NCBI RefSeq assembly: GCF_003351025.1 | Contig: NZ_QPCG01000004.1 | Location: 248,001 to 312,000 of the forward strand | DNA from: Mucilaginibacter endophyticus | Lineage (GTDB): Bacteria; Bacteroidota; Bacteroidia; Sphingobacteriales; Sphingobacteriaceae | Length of the DNA: 64,000 nucleotides | Direction: 5' to 3' | Part shown: piece after piece, positions 1 to 10,800 of the stretch | How the letters are laid out: the number at the start of each line of letters is the position of its first letter | Position numbering within the stretch: position 1 is the stretch's first letter | Made by a program: the position numbers and the translations under genes | Notes under the pieces: generated by a model | Seen by the model: only the letters and a program-made list of their open reading frames with translations | What the model was told of the DNA's origin: nothing | Databases searched by the model: none

Positions 1-71
1 GTGTGTTAAAATAACAATTATTAAAATCATTGCTTATTTTAGTACTGCTAATCCAATTGTAGTACCCAACC

Positions 72-2003
72 ATGATAACCACAAAAATACCACATCGTTT
101 TTTAACGCTGTTTTTAATATTAATTTGCCTTTATACTTCCCTTCAGGCGCAAAGCCAATCTACTCTGCATTCGTTTAAACTGCAACAGGTTACGCTTTTA
201 CCCGGCGTGTTCAAAGATGCTCAGTTAACCGATAAAAAGTATATCCTGGCCTTAGATCCAGATCGCTTATTGGCCCCATATTTAACCGAAGCCGGGTTTA
301 AGCCGAAAAAGAAAAGCTATGCAAACTGGGAAAACACCGGCCTGGACGGGCACATAGGTGGTCATTACTTATCGGCCCTCTCGTTCATGTATGCCTCTAC
401 TCACGATGCTGAACTGAACCGCAGGTTAGACTATATGCTGGCCGAATTGAAACGTTGCCAGGATAAAATAGGAAGCGGCTACCTTGGTGGTACACCCGGA
501 GGCACTGCCATGTGGAAGGATATTGCCGCCGGCAAAATTGAAGCTGATACCTTCGCCCTGAATAAAAAATGGGTACCGCTTTACAACATCCACAAGCTTT
601 TTGCTGGCCTGAGGGATGCCTATACCATTGCCGGAAAAGCCGAGGCTAAAACAATACTGATTCGTCTTACAGATTATATTTATGGCGTTTCCTTAAAATT
701 GAGTGATCAGCAGATCCAGACCATGCTTATTTCGGAACAAGGTGGCCTAAACGAAGTTTTTGCCGATGTATCGGTTATAACGGGTCAGGATAAATACCTC
801 AATCTGGCCCGGAGGTTCTCGCATAAAGAGATCTTAAACCCGTTGATCCAGGGTCATGATGAACTTAACGGGTTACACGCCAATATGCAAATCCCAAAGG
901 CGGTCGGGTTTCAACGCATTTCAGAAGTTGGCGGCGACGCGGATTATGGCAAGGCAGCACAGTTTTTCTGGGAAACAGTGACCAATAACCGTTCGGTTGT
1001 AATAGGTGGCAACAGTGTTAATGAGCATTTTAACCCGACGGGTAATTTTACAAAAATGATAACAGACATAGCCGGGCCCGAAACCTGCAACTCCTACAAT
1101 ATGCTCAAATTAACCCGTCATCTTTTTGAACATTCTGTAGATGTTAAATACATGGACTTTTACGAACGGGTTTTATACAACCATATTCTTTCGAGCCAGC
1201 ACCCTGGCCATGGCGGGTTTGTTTATTATACATCTATGCGTCCGCGCCATTATCGCGTTTACTCGCAGCCACAGGTTGATATGTGGTGCTGTGTAGGTTC
1301 GGGTATGGAAAACCATGGTAAATACGGCGAGCTTATCTACAGCTATCAGCAAAAAAACATTTATGTAAACCTATTTATTGCCTCCCGCTTAAACTGGGCG
1401 GCGCAAGGGTTGATCCTTTCACAACAAACCCAATTCCCGGATAAGGAGACCACCAAGCTTATCGTTGAAGCGGTAAAACCGGGCAAGTTTGATATTAACA
1501 TCCGCTACCCGCATTGGGTAAAAGCGGGTAAGCTGCAAATTAGGATCAATGGTGCCAACGTACCTGTTGATGCTCAGCCAGGCTCCTACGTGAAGCTTAA
1601 CCGTGCCTGGAAAAAAGGCGATGCCATAGAAGTACGCTTACCCATGGAGCTGAGTACCGAAGCATTACCAGATAGCTCTCACTATATAGCTTTTTTGAAC
1701 GGACCCATTGTACTGGCGGCCAAAACGGATACAACAGATCTGGATAATTTACTTGCCGACGGCGATCAGTTTGGTGGCTATCGTGCGCGGGGGAAAGTGT
1801 ACCCATTAAACGAAGCTCCTGTAATAACCGGCAACCTTACTGATGTAGATAAGTACCTGAAACCGGTTGCCGGTAAGTCTCAGACTTTTGTTGCCCCGGA
1901 GTTGCTCAGTCCTGCCAAGTTTAAAAACCTGGAGCTTATCCCTTTTTACAAACTACATGATGCCCGTTATATGATTTACTGGCATGAGGGTAATCTGAAA
2001 TAA
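72..2003 (+). CDS. GH127 (DUF1680) beta-L-arabinofuranosidase-like glycosidase, secreted
   Basis: A 643-aa exported glycoside hydrolase of family GH127, whose characterised members release beta-L-arabinofuranose from plant glycans. Residues 1-26 form a signal peptide ending in LQAQ. The family's metal/nucleophile residues are visible: a PETC motif (E337, C339) and the vicinal pair in WCCVGSGME (C406, C407), which match the zinc ligands and catalytic cysteine of Bifidobacterium HypBA1. Length is close to HypBA1 (about 658 aa), so it looks complete. There is no SusC/D pair beside it, so it may act on short oligosaccharides in the periplasm. The family assignment is secure; the substrate is inferred. 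Confidence 0.88.
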   Translation: MITTKIPHRFLTLFLILICLYTSLQAQSQSTLHSFKLQQVTLLPGVFKDAQLTDKKYILALDPDRLLAPYLTEAGFKPKKKSYANWENTGLDGHIGGHYLSALSFMYASTHDAELNRRLDYMLAELKRCQDKIGSGYLGGTPGGTAMWKDIAAGKIEADTFALNKKWVPLYNIHKLFAGLRDAYTIAGKAEAKTILIRLTDYIYGVSLKLSDQQIQTMLISEQGGLNEVFADVSVITGQDKYLNLARRFSHKEILNPLIQGHDELNGLHANMQIPKAVGFQRISEVGGDADYGKAAQFFWETVTNNRSVVIGGNSVNEHFNPTGNFTKMITDIAGPETCNSYNMLKLTRHLFEHSVDVKYMDFYERVLYNHILSSQHPGHGGFVYYTSMRPRHYRVYSQPQVDMWCCVGSGMENHGKYGELIYSYQQKNIYVNLFIASRLNWAAQGLILSQQTQFPDKETTKLIVEAVKPGKFDINIRYPHWVKAGKLQIRINGANVPVDAQPGSYVKLNRAWKKGDAIEVRLPMELSTEALPDSSHYIAFLNGPIVLAAKTDTTDLDNLLADGDQFGGYRARGKVYPLNEAPVITGNLTDVDKYLKPVAGKSQTFVAPELLSPAKFKNLELIPFYKLHDARYMIYWHEGNLK

Positions 2004-2036
2004 ACAGGGAAGTTAATAAAGGGCTCCACCCTGCTC

Positions 2037-2960
2037 TTAGTTAAAAGACCGCCTGAACTCGAGCGGGGAAAGGTTTGTTTTGGTTTTGAATAACTTGCTG
2101 AACGATTGCGGATGTTCAAAGCCCAGCTCGTAGGCCACTTCGCTTACCGATAAACTGGTGGTCGACAGTTTTTCCTTTGCTTTTTCGATAAGTTTATGGT
2201 GGATGTGCTGTTGCGCGTTTTGCCCGGTAAGGGAGCGCAACATATCACTCAGATAACTCGGTGAAATATTTAGCTTTTCTGAAAGATATTGCACTGTCGG
2301 GATCCCCTGGCTTAAAGATCTATCGCCGGCAAAGTATTCATCCAGAATTTCTTCCAGTTTTAACAACAGATCGCTGTTTACCGCTTTCCGGGTAATAAAC
2401 TGGCGTTTATAAAACCGGTTGGCGTAATTGAGCAACAATTCTATTTGGGAGATAATAACGTCCTGGCTAAAATCATCTATCCTACTGTTCAGCTCCTCTT
2501 CAATAATTTTGAAGATGGTAATGATGGTTGTTTTTTCCTTTTCCGACAAGTGCAGTGCTTCATTGGCCGAGTAAGAAAAAAAGCCGTACTGCCTGATCTT
2601 TTTCGCCAGCGGATAATTCCACAAAAAATCCGGATGGATCAGCAAGGTATAAAGGGCGCAATTGGTTTCATTATGCGCGTTATTACCGCCGATAACCTGG
2701 TTAGGAGAAGCAAATAACAATCCGCCCTCGTCAAAATCATAATAATCCTGACCATATTTTATCGGCGTGCTGAACCTTGGCCGGTACGAGATTTTATAAA
2801 AGCTTAGCACATGACCACCGGATGGCGGCCTTGGTGTGCCCGGGCTGTTCGCTTCGGAAATTAAACTGATCAGCGGGTGCAGCGGTTTGGGTAAACCAAA
2901 AGCCCTATGCACATCCGATAACGAATCAAATTTATGAGGACTGTTATCTTCCTTTTTCAT
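2037..2960 (-). CDS. AraC-family transcriptional regulator
   Basis: A 307-aa regulator with a C-terminal AraC double helix-turn-helix from about residue 215 (LSEKLNISPSYLSDML, then VAYELGFEHPQSFSKLFK and the LSPLEFRR end typical of the family). The N-terminal about 200 residues form an AraC-type sensor region without a named domain that I can identify. It lies 78 bp downstream of an SDR gene on the same strand. This AraC-SDR pairing is common in Bacteroidota, and the regulator probably controls the SDR or itself. An inverted repeat in the spacer (2977-3013) is a candidate operator. Confidence 0.85.
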   Translation of the reverse strand: MKKEDNSPHKFDSLSDVHRAFGLPKPLHPLISLISEANSPGTPRPPSGGHVLSFYKISYRPRFSTPIKYGQDYYDFDEGGLLFASPNQVIGGNNAHNETNCALYTLLIHPDFLWNYPLAKKIRQYGFFSYSANEALHLSEKEKTTIITIFKIIEEELNSRIDDFSQDVIISQIELLLNYANRFYKRQFITRKAVNSDLLLKLEEILDEYFAGDRSLSQGIPTVQYLSEKLNISPSYLSDMLRSLTGQNAQQHIHHKLIEKAKEKLSTTSLSVSEVAYELGFEHPQSFSKLFKTKTNLSPLEFRRSFN

Positions 2961-2976
2961 CTCAAAACTTAATACA

Positions 2977-3013
2977 ATGATAACCGATAATATGTTTAGA
3001 TACCGGTTATCAT
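2977..3013. promoter_or_regulatory. Inverted repeat between SDR and AraC genes
   Basis: Ten-base arms atgataaccg (2977-2986) and cggttatcat (3004-3013) are perfectly complementary around a 17-base AT-rich loop. The site lies between the stop of the SDR gene and the start of the AraC gene. There is no T-run, so a protein-binding operator is as likely as a transcript hairpin. Confidence 0.4.
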
Positions 3014-3038
3014 GGGTGTTTTACAAAGTTGTGATTAT

Positions 3039-3893
3039 TTATTTTGGCTGCCCCTGAGCTGCATTTGAAACAGATTCCCATTCTTCCCAAAGGGCCAATC
3101 GCTCAGCATAAGCGGCACAGATCCATGGTAAATTATGGCTACCGAGGAAAAACCGTAGCGGAGGGTTCTCCACATCCACAATTTTGAATATAGCATCAGG
3201 CGTAGCCTCCGGGTCGCCTCTTTCCATCGTTTTTAAACTATCAACAAATTTCGTTTTAAAATCTGTGTAGAGATCCATGCCGACGGCAAACTTCAACGAA
3301 TCCTGGCTGCCAAATTCAGTAGCATAAGCGCCAGGCTCAATGATGGTCACTTTAATGCCGAAAGCCTCCACCTCTTTAGCCAAACTTTCGTGAATGGCCT
3401 CAAATGCCCATTTTGATGAGCAGTAATAACCAATCACTGGCAGGGTTACATGTCCAAGTCCGCTTGATGTGCCCAGGATATGACCGCCGCCCTGTTCCCG
3501 TAACAAAGGCAATGCGGCCTTAATCACCGACAACGTGCCGAAAATATTAGTTTCATACAGTGCCCTTACGTCATCGGCACTCCCCTCTTCAATAGTGCCC
3601 ACCAATGAGTAGCCGGCATTATTGAGCACAATGTCAAGTCGCCCGAAATGGGCGTGAGCTTGCTCCACAGCTGTCTTAACCTGGTCTGGGTTGGTTACGT
3701 CGAGTTGTAATGCCAATACGTTTTCGCCATACTTTTCTTTAAAGTCGGCAATACTTTCCAGCTTACGCGCTGTAGCAGCTACCTTATCGCCGCGTTTTAA
3801 CGCAGCATCGGCCCAAACACGTCCGAAACCACGTGAAGCGCCTGTAATGAACCATACTTTAGTGCCTTTTGAGCTATCATTTTGATGTATCAT
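3039..3893 (-). CDS. SDR family NAD(P)-dependent oxidoreductase
   Basis: A 284-aa classical short-chain dehydrogenase/reductase. Visible motifs are the cofactor glycine motif TGASRGFG (residues 17-24), NNAG (91-94), a catalytic serine around S143-S144, and YCSSK (Y157/K161). An arginine at 43 following the second beta-strand region (ATARK) suggests NADP(H) preference. The C-terminal extension of about 40 residues is usual for the subgroup annotated as oxidoreductase/SDR next to AraC regulators. The substrate cannot be read from sequence. The AraC gene follows on the same strand. Confidence 0.9.
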   Translation of the reverse strand: MIHQNDSSKGTKVWFITGASRGFGRVWADAALKRGDKVAATARKLESIADFKEKYGENVLALQLDVTNPDQVKTAVEQAHAHFGRLDIVLNNAGYSLVGTIEEGSADDVRALYETNIFGTLSVIKAALPLLREQGGGHILGTSSGLGHVTLPVIGYYCSSKWAFEAIHESLAKEVEAFGIKVTIIEPGAYATEFGSQDSLKFAVGMDLYTDFKTKFVDSLKTMERGDPEATPDAIFKIVDVENPPLRFFLGSHNLPWICAAYAERLALWEEWESVSNAAQGQPK

Positions 3894-4048
3894 AGATCTT
3901 TTTTGAATACATCAAAGGTGTGCAGATGCGATTGGCTATACATAACCAAACCGGGGGATTTTGTAGCCAAAATGAGAATCTTATCATAAGCAACAAAGCG
4001 TTTCATCTCGTTGATAAATCACGTTACAATATTTATCTTCATTGTGTT

Positions 4049-5683
4049 ATGAAACATTGCCTTATCACACTAATTTTCTGTACAATTCTCTTAAATATTT
4101 CTTATGCCCAATCGCCATCCGCAGCAATTGATAGTCTTATCAAATTCAAGGTTATAACAAATAAAGACCGGCCGGTGTTGGAAGGTGTACTCAGGGAGAA
4201 GAGTCATTCTTCTAATCAGGATGCAAGATCTGTTTCTGACCGGCTTGCAATCCTTATCGGGTTAGAAAGCGTTATGGAGCAGAAAACATTTCATATAAAG
4301 TCGCGCAAAACCGGCGGTATTTGGATTTCCTATAGTGGCAGTTACCCGATTAAAATGAAACGGGATAGCGCTAACAAATCACTCGGTGCGCTGCTAACAA
4401 AAATCAATAACGCGGGGCTGCTTTCTAACAAAGTCTATAAATATGCACAAAAAGATATAGATAGCAGCCGATACATAATTGATATGCAATTGATAGCTGC
4501 TTTAGCTGAAATGACTGCGCGCCTGGAATCACTGACGCCTGCAAGATTATTACCCTTGGCGGAACAGTTGCACAAAAGTGGGATTGTTAACGATACGTCG
4601 TTTTCACGATTGCAAAATGATATCCGCAATGAAAAAATAGAATCGATATCTCAACTGAATGATTACTGGCAATTGAGCCGTACAATAGACATTGAAAAAT
4701 ATCCTGCCGACCCGCATCTCTGGCTGGAACAGATCTATCGCGATATTGCTTCAATAATACCAGGCCTAAGCTTTACAAATTTCAGCTATACCGAAACGCA
4801 AGATACTTCTTTATCAATAGGAAAGATACAAGCAACCAAGTTTAAGATCCGTTTTAATTGCAACGGAAAGGTTTACAAACATACATTTGCTTCTATCTTT
4901 TACAGCAGCGAGCGTGATAAATTGCATCTTTCAGGTCTAACGGCCGGAGGTTTTTTCCGGGCCCTTAATAAGGTTTTAGCAGACCAGCAATCACCATTGC
5001 GGCTACATAGTGTTATTTTTAATCCACCCTATGTGGCAGAGAATTCCACCAGGTATTTAACCACTATCGCACTGACAGCAGAACAAGCCGAGATGTTTAT
5101 GCATGAACCTTATTTTCGGTATGTTCTGGTAAGTATGGACAGCTATACCTATACGCTAACATCCGCAAAAATTGACAGCGCTATAGCCGGATGGAAAACT
5201 ATTGGCCTTTTTGCACATCTTTCAAAAGCGGAAATAGATACTGCGGCAGATAATGCCATGGCGGACGACTGGATTTCTATGAACAGATTGCTGACTAATT
5301 TTCCAAAGGTAATTTACCCTACGGATTCTGCCATGATGTCGCCAACTTATCCATATGTAAGTTTGTTAAAACACCTTGCCGGGATCACACATGGTGCATT
5401 TAGCCCAACAAACATCACCCAGAAAAAAGTAAAGGGAGGTGTAAAATTGCAATACTCATTTAAAGGAAAAACGCACTCGCACATTTTCAATATAACAGAG
5501 GGATGGCTGGGCACCCCATTTGTCATATTCTTGAAAAACCTTGGCTTGGGAAACAATTTGCCTGGCAAATTTTACCAGCTTGATTTTGATGACGTAATCT
5601 ATTTAACCCAACAACAATATAATGCGGCTGTAAAACACAAACTACTGGATTTTACGCCAGAGGCCTCTCCCAAAGACCAATAA
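4049..5683 (+). CDS. Secreted protein of unknown function
   Basis: A 544-aa protein that I do not recognise. The reading frame is open from 3920, but the start at 4049 is preferred because it begins a good signal peptide (MKHCLITLIFCTILL, ending ISYAQ), whereas the upstream 43 codons encode no leader. The mature protein has no transmembrane segment and looks like alternating helical and strand regions. Two related stretches may mark an internal repeat: around residues 220-290 (WLEQIYRDIASIIPGLSF, then KIRFNCNGKVYKHTF) and around 430-500 (YPYVSLLKHLAGITHGAFS, then LQYSFKGKTHSHIF). It stands alone between divergent or convergent neighbours. Confidence 0.7.
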   Translation: MKHCLITLIFCTILLNISYAQSPSAAIDSLIKFKVITNKDRPVLEGVLREKSHSSNQDARSVSDRLAILIGLESVMEQKTFHIKSRKTGGIWISYSGSYPIKMKRDSANKSLGALLTKINNAGLLSNKVYKYAQKDIDSSRYIIDMQLIAALAEMTARLESLTPARLLPLAEQLHKSGIVNDTSFSRLQNDIRNEKIESISQLNDYWQLSRTIDIEKYPADPHLWLEQIYRDIASIIPGLSFTNFSYTETQDTSLSIGKIQATKFKIRFNCNGKVYKHTFASIFYSSERDKLHLSGLTAGGFFRALNKVLADQQSPLRLHSVIFNPPYVAENSTRYLTTIALTAEQAEMFMHEPYFRYVLVSMDSYTYTLTSAKIDSAIAGWKTIGLFAHLSKAEIDTAADNAMADDWISMNRLLTNFPKVIYPTDSAMMSPTYPYVSLLKHLAGITHGAFSPTNITQKKVKGGVKLQYSFKGKTHSHIFNITEGWLGTPFVIFLKNLGLGNNLPGKFYQLDFDDVIYLTQQQYNAAVKHKLLDFTPEASPKDQ

Positions 5684-5732
5684 TCCCGGTGAGCTTTCGG
5701 CTTTATTCAATTTATCTTTTGCGTGCACCTAC

Positions 5733-7049
5733 CTACTCTGCCTGCTGCCTCATCAATTTTTTAGCGCCAAGCAAAGCCAACAACGTAACAAATGCAGCAG
5801 CCGTTAGGTAATAGCCAACATATGCAAGTCCGTATTTATGAGCTAATGTAGTTGCCAGGTATGGTGTAAGCGAAGCACCCAAAATACCGGCCAGCGTAAA
5901 AGCCAGTGAAGCACCGGTATAGCGTACTGCCGGCGGAAAAATACCCGCCAGCGCCGTGCCAATCGGCCCGTAAGTAAGGCCCATCAGGAACATGCCTATC
6001 GATAAAAACCCAGTCATCCTGGTTAAACTACCGGCGGTAAATAATGGTGCGAAAACAAGCCCGAATATGATGATACAAATTGTAGCCGCAATGAGCATGC
6101 TATTGCGGTCGTATTTATCCGCCAGTACAGCTGAAAGCGGGATTCCCAGGCCGAAAGCCAGCATAGATATCATTTGACTAATAAGAAACGAACTTTTGGT
6201 ATATTGCAGCGCCGAAGTGCCCCAGCTAAGTGTAAACACCGTCATTAAGTAAAACAGCAGGAAAGTAGTAACAGTTGCCAGTGTACCTAATGTAATGGCC
6301 GCTGTATGTTTTACAAAAACGTCGGCAAACGGCACTTTTGTTCGTTCTTCGTTCTTGATCATCTTGGTAAACTCAGGTGTTTCGGATATTTTTAGCCGCA
6401 CAAAAAGCCCTACCCAAACCAACAACGCGCTTGCAATAAAAGGGATGCGCCAGCCATAGCTTAAAAAGTCAGCTTCGCTTATGGCATTGGTGAGAATTAA
6501 GAATATTCCGGTTGATAAGAAGAACCCAATTGGCGCGCCCAATTGCGGGAACATGCCATACCAGGCTTTTTTGTGCGCAGGTGCATTTTCTGTAGCCAGT
6601 AAAACCGCACCGCCCCATTCGCCACCCAAGCCAAGGCCCTGACCAAAACGGAACAAGGCAAGCAATATCGGCGCTGCAATACCTATAGAAGCATAGCCCG
6701 GCAAAAGCCCGATAGCAACAGTTGATGGCCCCATGGTTAATAACGCTGCAACCAACGTAGCTTTACGTCCTTTCCTGTCACCAAAATGCCCGAATATGGC
6801 TGCGCCCAAAGGCCTGGCAAAAAAGGCCAACGCAAAGGTTGCCAGTGATTCAAGCGTAGCCGAGGTGGGGTCGGCAGATGGAAAAAACAACTTAGGGAAT
6901 ACCAGTACCGCAGCAGTGGCATATATATAAAAGTCAAAAAACTCGATGGTAGTGCCGATAAGGCTGGCAGTAAGTATTCGGCTAACCGGGTTTCCGGTGT
7001 TAGGTTGCTGGTTCATAGCCTCAAACATATCAAATTTGAGCGAATGCAC
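5733..7049 (-). CDS. MFS transporter, metabolite:H+ symporter (MHS/ProP-like) family
   Basis: A 438-aa, 12-TM major facilitator protein of the metabolite:proton symporter branch. Evidence includes the N-terminal TTIEFFDFYIY segment, the cytoplasmic motif GHFGDRKGRK after TM2, and FRFGQGLGLGGEWGGA in TM4, all characteristic of MHS carriers such as ProP, KgtP and ShiA. The substrate is unknown; organic acids, betaine and shikimate are all within the family. The N-terminus could instead be at 7028 or 7016, where the first residues reach the conserved region more directly. The gene is separated from efp upstream by a strong terminator. Confidence 0.88.
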   Translation of the reverse strand: MHSLKFDMFEAMNQQPNTGNPVSRILTASLIGTTIEFFDFYIYATAAVLVFPKLFFPSADPTSATLESLATFALAFFARPLGAAIFGHFGDRKGRKATLVAALLTMGPSTVAIGLLPGYASIGIAAPILLALFRFGQGLGLGGEWGGAVLLATENAPAHKKAWYGMFPQLGAPIGFFLSTGIFLILTNAISEADFLSYGWRIPFIASALLVWVGLFVRLKISETPEFTKMIKNEERTKVPFADVFVKHTAAITLGTLATVTTFLLFYLMTVFTLSWGTSALQYTKSSFLISQMISMLAFGLGIPLSAVLADKYDRNSMLIAATICIIIFGLVFAPLFTAGSLTRMTGFLSIGMFLMGLTYGPIGTALAGIFPPAVRYTGASLAFTLAGILGASLTPYLATTLAHKYGLAYVGYYLTAAAFVTLLALLGAKKLMRQQAE

Positions 7050-7100
7050 AAATTGACTGTTTATGTGTTTTGACTATTATTATTTCGTTCAGTTACCCAC

Positions 7101-7140
7101 AAAAGGAAGCCTCAAATCTTTCGCTTTGAGGCTTCCTTTT
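7101..7140 (-). terminator. Intrinsic terminator of efp
   Basis: Perfect 16-bp arms (7101-7116 and 7125-7140) enclose the loop tctttcgc and are flanked by A- and T-runs, so the hairpin can work on either strand. It lies downstream of efp on the minus strand. The core aagcctcaaa/tttgaggctt recurs in terminators near 20306, 20915 and 22711. Confidence 0.85.
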
Positions 7141-7185
7141 TCGATCCAATACAGATAACTTCATTTAAAAGTTATTCCTGATAGT

Positions 7186-7746
7186 CTATTTTACACGCTC
7201 AACATATTCGCCGGTACGTGTATCTACTTTTATTTTATCTCCCTGATTTATAAAAAGCGGCACTTTCATTTCTATGCCATTCTCCGTCGTCGCGTTTTTC
7301 AACGCGCCAGAAGAGGTGTCACCTTTAACAGCTGGTTCAGTGTAAGTAATTTCCAGGTCAACATGATTTGGCGCAGTTGCCATTATTGGCTCTTCACTTT
7401 CAAAAGATACAATTACGTTCATCCCTTCTTTCAAAAATTTAGCAGCCGGGCCAAACAGGGCTTTAGGAATACTATGCTGGTCATAAGTAGTATTATCCAT
7501 GATCACCATGTAATCGCCCTCTTCATAAAGATATTGATAATCGTTCGTTTCTACCCGGCAAATCTCAACCTGCTCGTCAGTAGCCAAACGGGCTTCTACA
7601 ATTTTCCCTGTTTTAATGTTACGAAACTTATCCAAATAGAAAGCTCCGCCTTTGCCCGGTGTGCGATGTAAAACTTCCGTAACAGTTACCAATTCGCCGT
7701 TGTAGCGTAATATATTCCCTACTTTAATTTCAGATGCCTTTGCCAT
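7186..7746 (-). CDS. efp: Elongation factor P
   Basis: A 186-aa translation factor that relieves ribosome stalling at polyproline stretches. The KOW-like N-terminal domain, middle OB domain (YLYEEGDYMVIMDNTTYDQ) and C-terminal OB domain ending in VDTRTGEYVERVK are all present at normal family length. The tip loop of domain I is RTPGKGGAF with Lys32 at the position that is modified in other lineages. No epmA/epmB or earP-type modification gene is adjacent. Confidence 0.96.
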   Translation of the reverse strand: MAKASEIKVGNILRYNGELVTVTEVLHRTPGKGGAFYLDKFRNIKTGKIVEARLATDEQVEICRVETNDYQYLYEEGDYMVIMDNTTYDQHSIPKALFGPAAKFLKEGMNVIVSFESEEPIMATAPNHVDLEITYTEPAVKGDTSSGALKNATTENGIEMKVPLFINQGDKIKVDTRTGEYVERVK

Positions 7747-7825
7747 GAAAATACCTTTGTAAATTTTGAAGCCAAAGATAGGTCAAGTTATTGGAAAAGC
7801 TTTATCTAAAAACAACAGGGGATTA

Positions 7826-10800
7826 CTATTCGCTCCTCAAACTCTTCACGGGATTAGCCAGGGCCGCTCTTATCGCCTTGTACCCTACGCTTGTCCAGGC
7901 AATAACTACCGATGCTAATACTGCCACAATAAATATATCGGGACCAATACTGATCCTGTAGGTAAAATCCTGCAGCCATTTATGCATAAAATAATAGCCT
8001 ATAGGCGCTGATATCGCAAACGCGATAACAATAAGGACGGTAAACTCTTTTGAAAACAGGTAAATAATGTGTCCGATAGAAGCCCCTAAGGTTTTACGGA
8101 TACCTACCTCCTTGGTGCGCTGCAAAGCCATAAATGACACCAGGCCGTACAAACCAAGGCACGAAATGAATATGGCTATACCGGCAAATATTTTGAAAAG
8201 TGTAGACAGCTCCTCCTCGTTGTTATAAAAACCGGCGATAGTTTTATCAAGGAACTGGTACTCATATACCCCTTCCGGATAGGTTTTGTTCCACAGGGTT
8301 TCGATACCGGCAAGTGTCTGCCTCAGGTTTTGCGGGTGAACTTTAATATTCAATTTGGAATACTGCGATTTCCATGCCGCCATCAATACCGGCGGAATAG
8401 CGCCACGAAGCGAGGCCACATTAAAATCTTTCACTACACCTGTAATTCGTGCCTTTAGATTTTTGTTATTCCATAGCATAATGTTTTTGCCTATGGCCTG
8501 CTTCGGATCAGTAATGCCCAATTTATGGATCAAAGTTTCATTAACAACGTAGCCTGATATGGTATCTGACTTATTGTACGGTACACCCGCCAAAAACTGA
8601 ATATCGTATAATTTAAAATAGTCAACATCAGCCCATTTAAGGCATGCCCCAAAGTCAACCTGCTTGTCCGAATTATTGAATTTAAAGTCGCTGAACCAAC
8701 CACTGTTATCAGATGGTGCATATAAGCTAACACTTACATCTTTTATTCCCGGTTGCTGCAGTAGCTGATCTTTTAATGCCCCCACTCTCGTCCTGCTGAT
8801 ACTATCGCCGGGGAAAGGAACTGTAATTACAGCATCCTTATTAAAACCGAGCGATTTGCTTTTGAAATAATTCATCTGATAGATCAATACCAGCGTACCG
8901 ATCACCAGGAATTGGGCAATACAGAATTGAGCTACCACCAGCACCCGGCGTAAGGAAATGCCACTCGCACGCCCGGCGTTGATCTTATTTCTTAAGGCCT
9001 CTATCGGGCTAAACCCGGATAATACCAGCGCGGGATAAAACCCTGCCAAAAATGTAACCCCAATAACTACTCCAGCCAAAAACAAGATCACCATCGGGTC
9101 GGCCAGGAAGCCCCCGCTTAGCTGCACCTCAAGCAAACTGTTCAGCATTGGTAAAGTGATAAGGGCAGCAATTGCGGCCAGCACAACGGCAAACAAGGTA
9201 ATGATCAAGGTTTCGGTAATAAATTGCAGAACCAGTTGGTACCGGTTGCTGCCCAAAACTTTACGTATGCCAACCTCTTTTGAGCGGTTTACGGCCTGTG
9301 CGGTAGCCAGGTTGATAAAGTTAACACAGGCTATAACGAGCAGAAACAAACCAATCAAACTGATAACATTGATGAGTTGCTTGCTAAACGGGTGCCCGCT
9401 ATATAAACCCACCTCCGTGTTATAGTGCATGTCTTTCAACGGTTGTAATTGAAAGATCTCGTTTTTGTTGTAAGGAGCCGGGACATGCTTTTTAGCCAGC
9501 GATGCAAGCCCGGCGTTCAACTGCTTTTCGCTCATGCCCGGGGGCAAAACAATATAGCAATTCCTGTCGCCGAAAGTACTTATCCAATCCTGGGCATTCC
9601 CACTAAGGTCGCCTCCTTTGTCAACAAGCGTTATCCAGGATATTGCCAGTTTTAGCGGAAAATCAGTATTCACGGGGGTATCCTCCAATATCCCGGTCAC
9701 TTTCAAATCACGCCTATTTTCATATCGCACTATTTTCCCCATGGCCTTATGCCAGTCGCCAAAAAACTTATCGGCTTCGCTACGGGATAGCACAATGGTA
9801 TTAGGCTCTGATAAAGCGGTATTTTTATCTCCAGCCAGCCAGTTAAATGCAAAAATCTGAAAGAAGCCCGGATCAGCATAATAAGCCAGATCTTCTTTAA
9901 ACTTCTTCATGGCGCCAACATTTCGCACATCTCCTACTGCATAATGCGAACCATCATTCTTCATGATATTCGATACCTGTTTTACTTGCGGAATGTCAAA
10001 CTTTAGGCCTTCTGCCAGCGGCAAAGGAGTCCCCGAGTTGGCATGCGTACCATCCGGGCCGCTGTTCACAGTCACAACACGGTAGATCCTGTCTTTATTG
10101 GCATGAAAATTATCAAAGCTTGTTTCATACTGAACAACCAGGAATATCAGCAGACACGCGGCAATACCTATTGCCAAACCTGTGATATTGATAGAAGCGT
10201 AGCTTTTGTTACGCATCAGATTGCGCCAGGCGATTTTGAAATAATTTTTGATCATTGCTTTGCGATTTGGTTTCTTGTCGGTCCACTTCGGGGCCGTTTC
10301 CTGGTACGAAAATACCGTCGCAAAACGGGGCTGGCGCTCCAAATTATAATATGGTCGCTCTTTTTTGAGTTCAGATTTGTATTCTGCGGGGCTTTTACCT
10401 GTTAATTCTTTAAAAGCGCGGTTAAAGGTAGTTTTGGAATTAAAACCCGATTCAAAGGCGATACCGAGCAGGGTTAAATGATCAAAAGCCGGATTCTGCA
10501 TTTTCCAGATTACCTCGGCTACACGATATTCATTAATAAAATCATTAAAGCTTTTTTTGAGCACGGTATTAATGATCCGGGACAACTCGTTGGGATGCAA
10601 CTCAAGTTTCTCCGCCAGCGAGCGCAAGCTAAGTTCCGGGTCCAGGTAATATTGATTAGCTTTTAATACCCGCTTCAACCAGGTGCCCTTCTGCTTTAAC
10701 TCTGCCGGTGCCGCCGGCTTTGAAAGGGCGGGTGCAACAGCAGGCACTCCAAATTCTGGTCTTAAAAAAGCAATAGCGGCGGTTCTGATAGTTAATATCG

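Noticed and set aside
10255..10400. Frameshift or sequencing error joining AraC and permease genes
   Set aside because: The frame is open and the linker is ordinary coding sequence, so an indel is not indicated; a lost stop codon or true fusion is kept as the finding instead.
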